DNA of 64,000 nt from Rhodoplanes sp. (lineage in GTDB: Bacteria; Pseudomonadota; Alphaproteobacteria; Rhizobiales; Xanthobacteraceae), in the NCBI RefSeq assembly GCF_013377085.1, contig NZ_JACAAX010000010.1:84240-148239 (forward strand). The letters are read 5' to 3'. Below are positions 1 to 9,201 of the stretch, piece after piece; position 1 is the first letter of the stretch; each line of letters opens with the position of its first letter. The notes beneath the pieces are model-generated. The model had not been told where the DNA came from. It was given only the letters and a program-made list of their open reading frames with translations, and did no database searches. Both the position numbers and the translations under genes were made by a program.

Positions 1-1
1 C

Positions 2-853
2 CCGTGGACGGCGGGCGGCGGCGTCGACATCGTCGCCCGCGCCATGGCGCAGGCGATGTCGGGCCAGCTCGGCCAGAACGTCTTCGTCACCAACCGCGAG
101 GGCGCCGGCGGCACGCTCGGCTTCCGCCAGCTCCTGGCCGCCACCCCGGACGGCCACATGCTCGCCGCGGGTCCGGCGACCCCGGTCACCAATGCGCCCT
201 ATCTGGTCAAGGGCGTCGCCTACAACGCCGATTCGTTCGAATACATCTGCCAGTATTTCGAGAACGTCTTCGCCGTGGTGGTGCGGGCCGACTCCAAATA
301 CGCCACCGCCAAGGACTTCGTCGCCGCCGCGCAGGCGAGCCCGACCGAGCTGACCTATGGCAGCCCGGGCGTCGGCTCGATCGGCCATCTGTCGGCCGAG
401 AACATGGCCGACGCCCTCAAGCTCAAGGTCCAGCACATCCCGTTCCGCGGCGATGCCGCCGGCCTGCCGGTGCTGCTCAAGAGCGACATCGATTTCCTGG
501 TGCCGGCGCTGTCGTCGGTTCGCGGCCAGACCGTGCGGGTCCTGATGGTGTTCTCGGAGCGGCGCCATCCGTCGCTGCCGGACGTGCCGACCGCCAAGGA
601 GCTCGGCGTCGAGCGCTCGCTGTCGCAGGGCCTCAACGGCCTGTTCGCGCCGAAGGGAATCCCGGCTTCCGTCAAGGCGAGCCTGGAGCGCGCCTGCGCA
701 ACAGCGATCACGTCCGAGAGCGTCGTCAACGCCCTCACCAACACCGGCCAGACGGCCGAGTATCTCGACAGCGAGCAGTTCCGCGCCCGCATCGTCGCCG
801 ACTACAAGCTCAAGGGCGAGCTGATCCAGCGGCTGGGACTGAAGGGCGAATAG
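2..853 (+). CDS. TctC/Bug-family solute-binding protein, 5' end outside window
   Basis: Periplasmic binding protein of the tripartite tricarboxylate transporter (TTT) family, expected to capture a small carboxylate. The reading frame is already open at the window edge and starts with the Bug-type motif WTAGGGVDIVARAMA, so the start codon and signal peptide lie upstream. Further family features are NREGAGGTLGFRQL, TYGSPGVGSIGHLSAE, the HIPFRGDAAGLP segment and FAPKGIPASVKASLERA near the end. It stops 3 bases before the next gene, so the two are co-transcribed and probably coupled. The BKACE neighbour suggests a beta-keto acid or related carboxylate as ligand, but this is inference. An in-frame ATG at 44 is internal and is not the true start. 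Confidence 0.9.
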   Translation, partial: PWTAGGGVDIVARAMAQAMSGQLGQNVFVTNREGAGGTLGFRQLLAATPDGHMLAAGPATPVTNAPYLVKGVAYNADSFEYICQYFENVFAVVVRADSKYATAKDFVAAAQASPTELTYGSPGVGSIGHLSAENMADALKLKVQHIPFRGDAAGLPVLLKSDIDFLVPALSSVRGQTVRVLMVFSERRHPSLPDVPTAKELGVERSLSQGLNGLFAPKGIPASVKASLERACATAITSESVVNALTNTGQTAEYLDSEQFRARIVADYKLKGELIQRLGLKGE

Positions 854-856
854 ACC

Positions 857-1771
857 ATGGCAAAGACGCCTGAAGGCAGCGCCGGCAAGCGGCCCGTCAT
901 CGTCACCTGCGCGCTGACGGGCGGCGGCGACACGGTCGGCAAGAACCCGGCCGTGCCGGTGACGCCCGAACAGATCGCCGTCTCGGCCGTCGAGGCGGCC
1001 CGGGCCGGCGCCGCGATCGTCCACATCCATGTGCGCGATCCGGCGACCGGCAAGCCGGCGACCGAGCTCGCGCTCTACCGCGAGGTGGTCGACCGCATCC
1101 GCGCCGTCGACGCCGACGTCGTCCTCAACATCACGACCGGAGCCGGGGCGCGCTTCATCCCGTCGCAGGCCGACCCGAAGGTCGGCGGCGAAGGCTCGAC
1201 GCTGGCGCCGCCGGAAGTCCGCGTAAGGCACATCGAGGCGATCCGCCCCGAGATCTGCACGCTCGACATCACCACGATGAATTTCGGCGAGTTCGTCTTC
1301 GTCAACACGCCGGCGCATCTGCGGGTGATGGGGAAGGCGGTCGCCGCCGCCGGCGTCCTGCCCGAGCTCGAATGCTTCGACAGCGGCAATATCCGGCTCG
1401 CCCTGCGGCTGATCGAGGAGGGCGTGCTGCGCCAGCCGGCCATGTTCCAGATCTGCCTCGGCGTGCCGTGGGGCGCCCCGGCGACGACCGAGGCCATGAT
1501 GTTCATGAAGGACATGCTGCCGGCCGGCACCTTCTGGACCGGCTTCGGCATCGGCCCGGCCCAGTTCCCGATGGTGGCGCAGGCACTGCTGCTCGGCGGC
1601 CATGTCCGGGTCGGCCTGGAGGACAATCTCCATCTGGAGCGCGGCGTGCTCGCCCCCAGCAATGCGGCGCTGGTCGAGAAGGCGGTGCGGATTGTTCGGG
1701 CGCTCGACGCCGAGCCGGCCAGCCCGGCCGAGGCGAGGCGCCTCCTGGGGTTGCCACGGGCAGCCGCTTGA
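857..1771 (+). CDS. beta-keto acid cleavage enzyme (BKACE, DUF849 family)
   Basis: 304 aa TIM-barrel enzyme of the 3-keto-5-aminohexanoate cleavage (Kce) superfamily, which condenses a beta-keto acid with acetyl-CoA to give acetoacetate and a new CoA ester. Visible signatures are VIVTCALTGGGDT at the N terminus, HIHVRDPATGKP (putative metal-binding His56 and His58), LNITTGAG, and GLEDNL near residue 253, whose Glu is the usual third metal ligand. Length is normal for the family. The substrate cannot be read from sequence because the family is functionally broad. It follows the Bug protein by 3 bases, which suggests that the transporter ligand or its product feeds this enzyme. Confidence 0.85.
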   Translation: MAKTPEGSAGKRPVIVTCALTGGGDTVGKNPAVPVTPEQIAVSAVEAARAGAAIVHIHVRDPATGKPATELALYREVVDRIRAVDADVVLNITTGAGARFIPSQADPKVGGEGSTLAPPEVRVRHIEAIRPEICTLDITTMNFGEFVFVNTPAHLRVMGKAVAAAGVLPELECFDSGNIRLALRLIEEGVLRQPAMFQICLGVPWGAPATTEAMMFMKDMLPAGTFWTGFGIGPAQFPMVAQALLLGGHVRVGLEDNLHLERGVLAPSNAALVEKAVRIVRALDAEPASPAEARRLLGLPRAAA

Positions 1772-1995
1772 TATCCCAACGGTTGCGGCGCGGCCTGCGA
1801 CGGCGTCGCGGGCCGCCGCGGGGACGATATCGGTCGCCGGCGGACGGCCGTGTCATGTCAAGGACTTGGCGCCCGCCCGTGCCCCGCGAAAACCGCTCTA
1901 GCCAGGCCGGAGCGCATGCTCTATAAGCCCGACCTTCCGGAAAACCGGGCCTCGGCGCGCCTTCGCAGCCGGCCCCTGTCGAGGAGACCGCACCC

Positions 1996-2181
1996 ATGGC
2001 CGTGCCGAAACGAAAGACCTCGCCCTCCCGTCGCGGCATGCGCCGCTCGGCCGACGCCATCAAGGCGCCGACCTATGTCGAGGACAAGGATTCGGGCGAG
2101 CTGCGCCGCCCGCACCATGTCGACCTGAAGACCGGCATGTATCGCGGCCGCCAGATCTTCACCAAGAAGACCGAGGAATAA
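1996..2181 (+). CDS. rpmF: 50S ribosomal protein L32
   Basis: 61 aa basic protein beginning [20 protein letters not shown], the universal L32 N terminus, with the alphaproteobacterial tail [16 protein letters not shown]. There are no cysteines, so this is the zinc-free (C-minus) form usual in this class. A GAGGAG ribosome-binding site lies 9 bases before the ATG. It appears to be a single-gene unit. It is preceded by about 220 bases without a recognisable gene and followed by a GC-rich hairpin near 2190-2210 that lacks a T-run. Confidence 0.97.
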   Translation: MAVPKRKTSPSRRGMRRSADAIKAPTYVEDKDSGELRRPHHVDLKTGMYRGRQIFTKKTEE

Positions 2182-2370
2182 GGCCCGCCCGCGCCGCCCG
2201 GCGGCGCGTCCGAGCCTCTGCGGGGCCGCGACCCGGATCGCGGCGGACGTCTGGCGTTTTTTCGCGCCGGACGTTTTTGTGCGTCCAGTACCGTGGTGTC
2301 ACTGGACTGACGGCGCCGACGTGCTTTAACGACGCGGCATTCGAGACTCTGCCGTTTCGAGGACCTGCCG

Positions 2371-2787
2371 ATGTTCATCCTCGGGTTTCCGCTGCTCGTC
2401 GTCCCGTTCGCGCTCTACAACATCGTCGCCTTCCTGCTGCGCGGCTTCGTGTGGACCGACCCGATGGTGCAGGTGACGATGATCTCGCAGGCACCCTTCG
2501 TGCTGAGCTGGGGCGACGGCCTGATCGTCGTCGCGCTCTTCTTCCTGTTCCTGGAGATCGCCAAGGCGACCCGGATGTCGCGCCGCAGCGTCGTCGATCA
2601 CGTGCTGTCGCTGCTCCTGTTCATCGCCATGCTGGTCGAGTTCCTGATGGTCAAGGAGACCGCCACCGCGACCTTCTTCCTGCTGCTCGCCATCGCCTTC
2701 GTCGACGTGATCGCCGGCTTCACGGTGTCGCTGCGCACCGCGCAGCGCGACGTCTCCTTCGAGACGGTGCGGGCCTCGGACGCGTGA
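2371..2787 (+). CDS. four-helix integral membrane protein of unknown function
   Basis: 138 aa and strongly hydrophobic, with four predicted membrane helices at about residues 5-27, 42-65, 79-97 and 103-120, and a polar C terminus. The ATG has a GAGGA ribosome-binding site 7 bases upstream. No catalytic or transport motif is visible. Small proteins of this kind are often annotated as conserved hypothetical in Hyphomicrobiales. It is convergent with hemW, with 109 bases between the stops, so it is probably monocistronic. Confidence 0.75.
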   Translation: MFILGFPLLVVPFALYNIVAFLLRGFVWTDPMVQVTMISQAPFVLSWGDGLIVVALFFLFLEIAKATRMSRRSVVDHVLSLLLFIAMLVEFLMVKETATATFFLLLAIAFVDVIAGFTVSLRTAQRDVSFETVRASDA

Positions 2788-2896
2788 TCCCGACGGGCAT
2801 CGCCGGCTGTACGCCCGGTTCCGGCAACGGGCAGGCGGCGTCGAGGCCGTCCTCGATGGCGCGTGTCGCAGCGCGCGCCAAGGCCCTGACGCCCCC

Positions 2897-4072
2897 TCAC
2901 GCCGCGAGATCAGCCACCACGGCATCGAGAATGGGAAAGCCGGAGCGGGTGACGCGCAGGCGGCCGGAGGGCGTGGTCTCGACGAAGCCGTAGGCGTGGA
3001 GCTCGGCGATGCGGGCCGGATCGAGGGCGCGGCCGGCGATCCTTTGGAAGCGTTTCGGGTCGATGCCCTCGGTGAGGCGCAGCCCCATCAGCAGAAACTC
3101 GTCGGCCTGCTCGGGGCGCGTCACGATCTCGTCGACGACCAGGCCGTGGCCGGCGGCCTCGACCTGCTCCAGCCATTTCTCGGGCCGCTTCTCGGTCGCG
3201 GTGGCGATGCGCTTGCCGGCGACATCGAGGCGGCCATGCGCGCCCGGGCCGATCCCGGCATACTCGCCGTAACGCCAGTAGACCAGATTGTGCCGGCATT
3301 CGGCGCCGGGGCGGGCGTGGTTCGACACCTCGTAGGCCGGCAGCCCGGCGAGGCTGCAGACCTCCTGGGTGGCGTCGAACAGATGGCGCGCCGCATTGTC
3401 GCCCGGCACATGGAGCTTGCCGGCGGTTTCCAGCGCCGCGAAGGGCGTGTCGGGCTCGATGGTGAGCTGGTAGAGCGACACATGCTCGGCCGCCTCGCCG
3501 AGCGCACGACCGAGCTCCTCGCGCCAGGCGATGGCCGTCTGGCCCGGGCGGGCATAGATCAGGTCGAACGAATAGCGATCGAACACGCTGCGGGCGACCG
3601 CGATGGCGGCGAGCGCCTCGGCCGCCGTGTGCATCCTCCCGAGCGCCCTCAGGGCGTCGTCGTCGAGCGCCTGGACGCCGAGCGAGACCCGGTTCACGCC
3701 GGCGCTGCGGAAGCCGCGGAACCGCGTCGCCTCGACCGAGGTCGGATTGGCCTCGAGCGTGATCTCGGCGTCGGGCGCCACGGTCCAGTGCTTCGCCACC
3801 GCGTCGAGCACGGCCCCGACCGTGTCCGGGCCCATCAGCGACGGCGTGCCGCCCCCGAAGAAGACGGTCGAGACGGTGCGCGAGCCGGTCCGCGCCGCCG
3901 TGGCGGCGATCTCGGCCGCGAAGGCGCGGACGAAGCGCTTCTGGTCGACCGCGCCTTGCCGGACATGGCTGTTGAAGTCGCAATAGGGGCACTTCGACAG
4001 GCAGAACGGCCAGTGGATATAGACCCCGAAGGGCGTGTCCTCGCGGGTTTCGGTCTCGGCGAGGTCGAGCAC
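2897..4072 (-). CDS. hemW: radical SAM heme chaperone HemW (coproporphyrinogen oxidase-like)
   Basis: 391 aa with a GTG start. The radical SAM cluster motif CLSKCPYC (CX3CX2C) sits about 25 residues in, followed by DFNSH, the pattern that separates HemW from true HemN (HemN has a further Cys here). FFGGGTPSL and the long RVSLGVQALDDDALRALGR segment are also typical. HemW is a heme-delivery protein rather than an oxidase in characterised cases. The GTG at 4072 lies one base after the rdgB stop. An alternative TTG at 4087 would overlap rdgB. It is the last gene of a coupled rph-rdgB-hemW unit. Confidence 0.92.
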   Translation of the reverse strand: MLDLAETETREDTPFGVYIHWPFCLSKCPYCDFNSHVRQGAVDQKRFVRAFAAEIAATAARTGSRTVSTVFFGGGTPSLMGPDTVGAVLDAVAKHWTVAPDAEITLEANPTSVEATRFRGFRSAGVNRVSLGVQALDDDALRALGRMHTAAEALAAIAVARSVFDRYSFDLIYARPGQTAIAWREELGRALGEAAEHVSLYQLTIEPDTPFAALETAGKLHVPGDNAARHLFDATQEVCSLAGLPAYEVSNHARPGAECRHNLVYWRYGEYAGIGPGAHGRLDVAGKRIATATEKRPEKWLEQVEAAGHGLVVDEIVTRPEQADEFLLMGLRLTEGIDPKRFQRIAGRALDPARIAELHAYGFVETTPSGRLRVTRSGFPILDAVVADLAA

Positions 4073-4073
4073 G

Positions 4074-4721
4074 TCAGCGCTGCTCAAGGCACGCCTCCGC
4101 GAGTTGCAGGAACGCACGCGCCCGGTGCGAGAGGCCGCGGCCGCGCGGCGGAAGGCCGTGCTTCTCCTCCGCCGGCATCTCGCCGAAGGTACGCGAATGC
4201 CCGTCGGGCAGGAACATCGGATCATACCCGAAGCCGAGTTGTCCACGCGGCGGCCACACCAGGATCCCGTCGACCCGGGCCTCGAAGTCCTCGCGGTGCC
4301 CGTCCGGCCAGGCGACGCACAGGGCCGAGACGAAATGCGCCCGGCGTGCGTCCGGCGCGGTCGCGCCGCGCTCCAGGAGCTTCTCGTGGATGTCGGCCAT
4401 GGCGCGGGCAAAATCCTTGTCCGGGCCGGCCCAGCGGGCCGAATGGATGCCGGGCGCGCCGTCCAGCGCATCGACCACCAGGCCGGAATCGTCGGCGAAG
4501 GCGGGCAGCCCGGTCGCCGCCGCGGCGGCCGCCGCCTTGATATGAGCGTTCTCGCGAAAGGTCGTGCCGGTCTCGGGGGGCTCGGCGAGGCCGAGCTCGC
4601 CGGCCGAGACGGCGTCGACGCCGAAGGGGGCGAGCAGATCGCGCATCTCGCGCAGCTTGCCGGCATTGTGGGTCGCGACGACCAACCGGCCGGTCAGCAG
4701 GCGATGCGCGTGCGGGCTCAC
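4074..4721 (-). CDS. rdgB: XTP/dITP diphosphatase (non-canonical purine NTP pyrophosphatase)
   Basis: 215 aa HAM1/RdgB-family enzyme that hydrolyses ITP, XTP and dITP to keep deaminated purines out of DNA and RNA. Seen in order: [13 protein letters not shown] (N-terminal phosphate-binding loop), [12 protein letters not shown] (metal and catalytic acidic patch), [12 protein letters not shown], and SHRARAF near the C terminus, which reads the hypoxanthine base. The GTG start at 4721 shares bases with the rph stop codon (GTGA overlap), so translation is coupled. An unusually alanine-rich run (AAAAAAA, about residue 60) replaces a more varied helix. Confidence 0.95.
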   Translation of the reverse strand: MSPHAHRLLTGRLVVATHNAGKLREMRDLLAPFGVDAVSAGELGLAEPPETGTTFRENAHIKAAAAAAATGLPAFADDSGLVVDALDGAPGIHSARWAGPDKDFARAMADIHEKLLERGATAPDARRAHFVSALCVAWPDGHREDFEARVDGILVWPPRGQLGFGYDPMFLPDGHSRTFGEMPAEEKHGLPPRGRGLSHRARAFLQLAEACLEQR

Positions 4722-5434
4722 ATCACGGCCATTTTCTGCAGCTCGATCAGGCGGCCGGTGCCCTTGCGGGCGAGCCCCAGGAGGACCAGGAACTCGGTCT
4801 CGCTGAACGGCACCTTCTCGGCGGTCGCCTGGATCTCGACGATGCCGCCGTTGCCGGTGAGGACGAAATTGGCGTCCGTGTCGGCGGTGGAATCCTCGGC
4901 ATAGTCGAGGTCGAGCACGGCGAGGCCGTTGTGGACGCCGCACGACACCGCGGCGACGTGATCGCGTAAAACCTCGCCGCCGCGCAGCATGTCGCGCGCC
5001 TTCATCCAGGCGAGGCAGTCGTGCAGCGCCACCCAGGCGCCCGTGATCGAGGCCGTGCGGGTGCCGCCGTCGGCCTGGATGACGTCGCAGTCGATGGTGA
5101 TCTGCCGCTCGCCGAGCGCCTCGAGATCGACCACGGCGCGCAAGCTGCGGCCGATCAGGCGCTGGATCTCGACGGTGCGGCCGGTCTGCTTGCCGGCCGA
5201 GGATTCGCGGCGGGTGCGCTCGCTGGTGGCCCGCGGCAGCATGCCGTACTCGGCCGTCACCCAGCCGCGCGCCTGGCCCTTCAGCCAGGGCGGCAGGCGG
5301 TCTTCCAGGGTCGCCGTCACCAGCACATGGGTATCGCCGAACTTCACGAAGCAGGAGCCCTCGGCGTATTTCACCACGGCCCGTTCGAGCGAGATGGCAC
5401 GCAGCTCGTCGGGCTGGCGGTGACTCGGACGCAT
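4718..5434 (-). CDS. rph: ribonuclease PH
   Basis: 238 aa phosphorolytic 3'-5' exoribonuclease that trims tRNA 3' ends. Family signatures: [47 protein letters not shown] (phosphate- and RNA-binding Arg residues), [18 protein letters not shown] and DLDYAEDS. Full length with no disruption. First gene of the rph-rdgB-hemW unit and divergent from hrcA, with 198 bases between the starts. This divergent layout is a standard alphaproteobacterial arrangement. Confidence 0.97.
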   Translation of the reverse strand: MRPSHRQPDELRAISLERAVVKYAEGSCFVKFGDTHVLVTATLEDRLPPWLKGQARGWVTAEYGMLPRATSERTRRESSAGKQTGRTVEIQRLIGRSLRAVVDLEALGERQITIDCDVIQADGGTRTASITGAWVALHDCLAWMKARDMLRGGEVLRDHVAAVSCGVHNGLAVLDLDYAEDSTADTDANFVLTGNGGIVEIQATAEKVPFSETEFLVLLGLARKGTGRLIELQKMAVM

Positions 5435-5589
5435 CGGGGCACTCCTCGAACAGGCTTTGGGGACAAGGCCGGACCGTGCGGGCGGCGGGCGCCGCGCGCA
5501 TGACGATCAGCGGCTCGCTTGTAGGTCTCTGCGGGCGGTGCGGCAAGGCCCCCTGGCGCATGACGCCGCCTTGCGCTCGGGGGGACGGA

Positions 5590-5608
5590 GGGACAAGTCT
5601 GTTGTCCC
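5590..5608. promoter_or_regulatory. perfect inverted repeat in the hrcA leader
   Basis: GGGACAA-GTCTG-TTGTCCC, 7-bp arms with a 5-base loop, ending 24 bases before the hrcA start. It could be an operator or an mRNA hairpin close to the ribosome-binding site. It does not match CIRCE, and no CIRCE-like sequence is visible in the rph-hrcA interval. A related GGGGACAAGG occurs at about 5459 near the rph start. Confidence 0.4.
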
Positions 5609-5632
5609 CGGCCCTTTTGCGAGACGCACCCC

Positions 5633-6706
5633 GTGTCCCAGGACTTCCCGATCTCTCCGAGCGCCAGCCTGGTGCAACTCAACGAGCGCTCCCGCGAGAT
5701 TTTTCGTGGGATCGTCGAGAGCTACCTGGCGACCGGCGAGCCGGTCGGCTCGCGCAATCTGTCCCGCATGATCGCGATGACGCTGTCGCCCGCCTCGGTG
5801 CGCAACGTCATGCAGGACCTCGAGCAGGCCGGCCTGATCTACGCCCCGCACACCTCGGCGGGCCGGCTGCCGACCGAGTTCGGGCTGCGCTTCTTCGTCG
5901 ACGCGCTGATGCAGGTCGGCGACCTGCCGGAGGACGAGCGCCGCTCGATCGAGGCCCAGGTGGCGACCGCCGGCCGGTCGATGGAAAGCGTGCTGACCGA
6001 GGCCTCGACCATGCTGTCGGGCCTCACCCGGGCGGCCGGCGTGGTGCTGACGACGAAGTCCAATGCCCGCCTCAAGCATATCGAGTTCGTCCGGCTGGAG
6101 CCGACCCGGGCCCTGGTCGTGCTGGTCTCCGAGGACGGCCAGGTCGAGAACCGCGTCGTCGACCTGCCGCCCGGCCTGCCGAGCTCCGCCCTGGTCGAGG
6201 CGACCAATTTCCTCAACCGCCACATCCGCGGCCAGACCATCCTGGACGCCAAGGCGGCGCTCGAAGGGGCGCTGACGGCCGGCCGGGCCGAGCTCGACCA
6301 GCTCACCCAGCGGATCGTCACGGCCGGGCTGGCGAGCTGGTCGGGCGGCGACGGCGACGAGCGGCGGCTGATCGTGCGCGGCCACGCCCATCTGCTGGAG
6401 GACCTGCACGCGCTGGAGGACCTCGAGCGGGTGCGCCAGCTCTTCGACGAGCTGGAGACCCAGCGCGGCCTCGTCGACCTGCTCGGACGGGCCGAATCGG
6501 CCGAGGGGGTGCGCATCTTCATCGGCTCGGAGAACAAGCTGTTCTCGCTGTCCGGATCGTCGACCATAGTCTCCCCCTACCATGATGCCGCCGGCCGCAT
6601 CGTCGGGGTGATCGGGGTGATCGGGCCGACCCGGCTCAACTATGCCCGCATCGTTCCGATGGTCGACTACACGGCCCGGGTGGTCGGCCGCCTGCTGGGC
6701 GGCTGA
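5633..6706 (+). CDS. hrcA: heat-inducible transcription repressor HrcA
   Basis: 357 aa repressor that binds CIRCE elements of chaperonin genes. An N-terminal winged helix carries [21 protein letters not shown] then [18 protein letters not shown]. The central part has [21 protein letters not shown] and the C-terminal GAF-like part has [19 protein letters not shown]. The GTG start is chosen because the N terminus then matches the usual family length. It is followed by grpE on the same strand, 125 bases away with its own promoter-like sequence. Confidence 0.95.
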   Translation: MSQDFPISPSASLVQLNERSREIFRGIVESYLATGEPVGSRNLSRMIAMTLSPASVRNVMQDLEQAGLIYAPHTSAGRLPTEFGLRFFVDALMQVGDLPEDERRSIEAQVATAGRSMESVLTEASTMLSGLTRAAGVVLTTKSNARLKHIEFVRLEPTRALVVLVSEDGQVENRVVDLPPGLPSSALVEATNFLNRHIRGQTILDAKAALEGALTAGRAELDQLTQRIVTAGLASWSGGDGDERRLIVRGHAHLLEDLHALEDLERVRQLFDELETQRGLVDLLGRAESAEGVRIFIGSENKLFSLSGSSTIVSPYHDAAGRIVGVIGVIGPTRLNYARIVPMVDYTARVVGRLLGG

Positions 6707-6754
6707 GCGCCGCCCGGGCGGCGCGGCGGGCGGGCCGATATGCCGGCCGAAACG

Positions 6755-6783
6755 CTTGATTTTCCGGCCTCGCAGCCCGATAT
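6755..6783 (+). promoter_or_regulatory. sigma-32 (RpoH)-like promoter for grpE
   Basis: CTTG at 6755-6758 and CCCGATAT at 6776-6783, 17 bases apart. The known heat-shock consensus is CTTGAA with CCCCATNT. The match ends 48 bases before the grpE ATG and sits in the hrcA-grpE gap, where heat control of grpE would be expected. Assigned by pattern only. Confidence 0.45.
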
Positions 6784-6831
6784 GCGGGGGCGAAACTCAT
6801 AACCGTACCCGTCAGAGATGGACCGACCGCC

Positions 6832-7506
6832 ATGACCGACAGCAAGGCAGACGCCGCGGCCGCCTACGAGGCGACGAGCGCGGCGGCGCCCAGCGCCCCC
6901 CCGACGACCGCCCCCGCCGATCCGCCGCCGGCAAGCCCGTTGCAGGCGGAGCCGCAGGTCGACGTCGCCGCGCTCGCCAAGGAGGCCGCCGACAACAAGG
7001 ACCGGCTGCTGCGCACGCTGGCCGAGATGGAGAACCTGCGCCGGCGCACCGAGCGCGAGGTCGCCGACGCCCGCGCCTACGGCATCTCGGGCTTCGGCCG
7101 CGACATGCTGGGGGTCGCCGACAATCTCCGCCGCGCGCTCGCCGCCGTCGCGCCGGAGAGCCGAGCGGACCTGCCCGCCCCGATCGTCGCCTTCATCGAC
7201 GGCGTCGAGCTGACCGAGCGCGAGCTTTTGAAGGCCTTCGAGCGCAACGGGGTGAAGAGGTTCGATCCGGTCGGCGAGAAATTCGACCCCAATGTCCACC
7301 AGGCCATGTTCGAGATCCCCGATCCGACGGCACCGACCGGCACGGTCGTGCAGGTGCTGCAGTCCGGCTTCATGATCGGCGACCGCGTTCTCCGTCCGGC
7401 GATGGTGGGCGTCGCCAAGGGCGGCCCGAAGGCGGCGCCAGCGGCGCCGGCCTCGACCGGGACCGAGTCTTCCGGGACAGCCGGAGCCGGACCGGGAGCG
7501 TCGTAA
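6832..7506 (+). CDS. grpE: nucleotide exchange factor GrpE
   Basis: 224 aa DnaK co-chaperone that triggers ADP release. The first 45 residues are a low-complexity Ala/Pro stretch, followed by a long helix ([20 protein letters not shown]) with the GrpE signature. The C-terminal beta-wing carries [14 protein letters not shown] and [23 protein letters not shown]. The tail after GVAKGG is an alanine/glycine-rich extension. It is preceded by a heat-shock-like promoter. dnaK and dnaJ are not in the window. Confidence 0.96.
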   Translation: MTDSKADAAAAYEATSAAAPSAPPTTAPADPPPASPLQAEPQVDVAALAKEAADNKDRLLRTLAEMENLRRRTEREVADARAYGISGFGRDMLGVADNLRRALAAVAPESRADLPAPIVAFIDGVELTERELLKAFERNGVKRFDPVGEKFDPNVHQAMFEIPDPTAPTGTVVQVLQSGFMIGDRVLRPAMVGVAKGGPKAAPAAPASTGTESSGTAGAGPGAS

Positions 7507-7561
7507 GGACGTTCCGGCGCGCGCTTCCAGTGCTGAGGCAGAAGCCCCGCGTCCCCGGGAC

Positions 7562-8053
7562 TCAAAGCGAATATCGATAGAATTTGGTGTCGACGTCCAT
7601 CACCGGGAACGACGGCGGAAGCTGCGATCGCGCCACTTCGACGAAGCCGTTCTTCTCGTAGAAGCGGTGTGCGGCGAGGAACTGCGCCGTCGTGCCGAGA
7701 TGGATGGTCGCCAGCCCCCGGGCCCTGGACCAGGCGAGGGCGGTGCGCAGCAAACGACCCGCCGTACCGTGGTCGCGGCCGCGATAGCCGGGGGACACGA
7801 ACATCTTGCGCAAGGCGGCCCCGGCCGCGCCGATATCCTTGAGCGCGATCGTGCCGACGACGCGGCCATCGTGCTGCGCCACCCAGAAATTGCCGTTGCC
7901 CGTCTGGTAATAGTGTTCGACGTCCGACAGGTCGGGTTGCTGCGCGGCCGTGATGGCAACGCCGAATTCGTCCCGCTGGATCGAAACGATCAGCTCGATC
8001 ACGTCGGTCCGATCGATCCCGACATATTCCCGGACATCGACTCGCTCGGACAT
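7562..8053 (-). CDS. GNAT family N-acetyltransferase
   Basis: 163 aa single-domain acetyltransferase. The acetyl-CoA-binding signature KMFVSPGYRGRDHGTAGRLL (the R/QxxGxG/A site) is clear, followed by LATIHLGTTAQFLAAHRFYEKNGFVEV, the usual motif B and C-terminal strand. The substrate is unknown. The ATG at 8053 has AGGA about 9 bases upstream and is preferred over the ATG at 8065. Convergent with grpE (55 bases) and probably co-transcribed with the exported protein gene upstream (29 bases). Confidence 0.85.
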   Translation of the reverse strand: MSERVDVREYVGIDRTDVIELIVSIQRDEFGVAITAAQQPDLSDVEHYYQTGNGNFWVAQHDGRVVGTIALKDIGAAGAALRKMFVSPGYRGRDHGTAGRLLRTALAWSRARGLATIHLGTTAQFLAAHRFYEKNGFVEVARSQLPPSFPVMDVDTKFYRYSL

Positions 8054-8082
8054 CGGGCTGTGCATCCTGCCTTGCGCGTGCC

Positions 8083-9075
8083 CTACCCTCGCGTGTTGAC
8101 CCCGTCGCGGACGGCTCGGAAGCGGCGGAGCGCGTCCGACCAGGCGTCGTCGCGGGCGATGCCGACGATGCGCAGATAGGCACCGGAGCCGAACCGCACC
8201 CATTGCACCAGCTTGATCGGCGCGTCGGTCTTGGGGTCCTTGCCCTCGGCCATCACCTGGTGGGTGTGGGCACCGCCGCCGCCGAGCCGCAGCATCTCGG
8301 TGCCGACGACCCGCACGTCCTTGTAGCCGCCGAAGCCGGCCAGAAGGTTGCGGGCGAAGGTGTCGCGGGCCGAGTTCTCCTCCGGCCCGCCGCGACCGAC
8401 CGTGACCAGCAGCAGCGGCTGCTCGGCGGCGTCGAGCGTATCCTTGGGTCCGTCGGTGAGCAGCGCGCCGTTGCTGCCGATCACCCGGATCGGCCGCATG
8501 CCCGAGAGGTCGTCGAGCCGGATCGGCAGCAGGCGGAGCTGCTCCTCGATCGGCACCTCGGTGCGCACCGCGAAGGAGGCCAGCATGTCGCGCACGGCGG
8601 CGTCCGGATAGGCCTTGGCGGACTCCTCGGGGACCTGGACGATGACCAGCGCGGCGCCCTCGCCGGCCGGCGCCAGCAGCAGCCATTTGCGCACCGCCTT
8701 GCCCTCGGCCTCCTGGCGGCCGGCCACCAGCGTGCCCTTGCCGCCGGCCGGGAAAGCCTCGCGGCGGTCCTCGGCGATGCCCTGCTTCTTGATGCGGTCG
8801 CGGGCGATCTGCTTGGCCGTCTCGGCGAAGGGCTGGCCCGTCACCTCGAGCAGCAGCACCGAGGCCCCCGTGTCCTTGTCCTCGAAGCCGGGGAAGCGCT
8901 CGCTCGCCTGCAGGCCGGGCGCCGGCGACAGCCCGATCCTCTGGCCGATCGGATAGACCGGGTCGGCCGCCCGGGCCGGGACGACCAGGGCGGCGGCCGC
9001 CAGCGCCGTGACCAGGGTCAGGCCGGCCAGCACGCGGCCGCAGGCAAACGGACGAAGCTTTCGAACCATCGACAT
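8083..9075 (-). CDS. exported protein of unknown function
   Basis: 330 aa. Residues 1-36 form a signal peptide (basic start, hydrophobic AGLTLVTALAAAALVV, cleavage near ARA-AD). The mature part repeats a layout seen twice: a segment about lipid- or ligand-binding strands (GASVLLLEVTGQPFAET, later QPLLLVTVGRGGPEE) and a 'KWLLLAPAGEGAALVIVQVP' type strand pair, which suggests two related halves. No catalytic motif is recognised. Probably periplasmic. It lies directly upstream of the GNAT gene on the same strand. Confidence 0.7.
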   Translation of the reverse strand: MSMVRKLRPFACGRVLAGLTLVTALAAAALVVPARAADPVYPIGQRIGLSPAPGLQASERFPGFEDKDTGASVLLLEVTGQPFAETAKQIARDRIKKQGIAEDRREAFPAGGKGTLVAGRQEAEGKAVRKWLLLAPAGEGAALVIVQVPEESAKAYPDAAVRDMLASFAVRTEVPIEEQLRLLPIRLDDLSGMRPIRVIGSNGALLTDGPKDTLDAAEQPLLLVTVGRGGPEENSARDTFARNLLAGFGGYKDVRVVGTEMLRLGGGGAHTHQVMAEGKDPKTDAPIKLVQWVRFGSGAYLRIVGIARDDAWSDALRRFRAVRDGVNTRG

Positions 9076-9201
9076 GTCCTCGCGCCCCGATCGGCTCGGC
9101 CGTCCGGGTCGAGGACTGATGTCAGCCCAATGCGGCGCGGTTCGGGCAGACGGGCCGTCGACGCAGATCTGCGCCCCGCTCGCTGTCCGGCGGACCAGCC
9201 C

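Noticed and set aside
2996..4540. 514-codon open frame on the plus strand opposite hemW and rdgB
   Set aside because: It is an antisense shadow. Both strands stay open because of high GC, it has no family motif, and the minus-strand genes match families along their length.
5435..5632. CIRCE operator near hrcA
   Set aside because: No TTAGCACTC or GAGTGCTAA half-site is visible. The only dyad present is GGGACAA/TTGTCCC.
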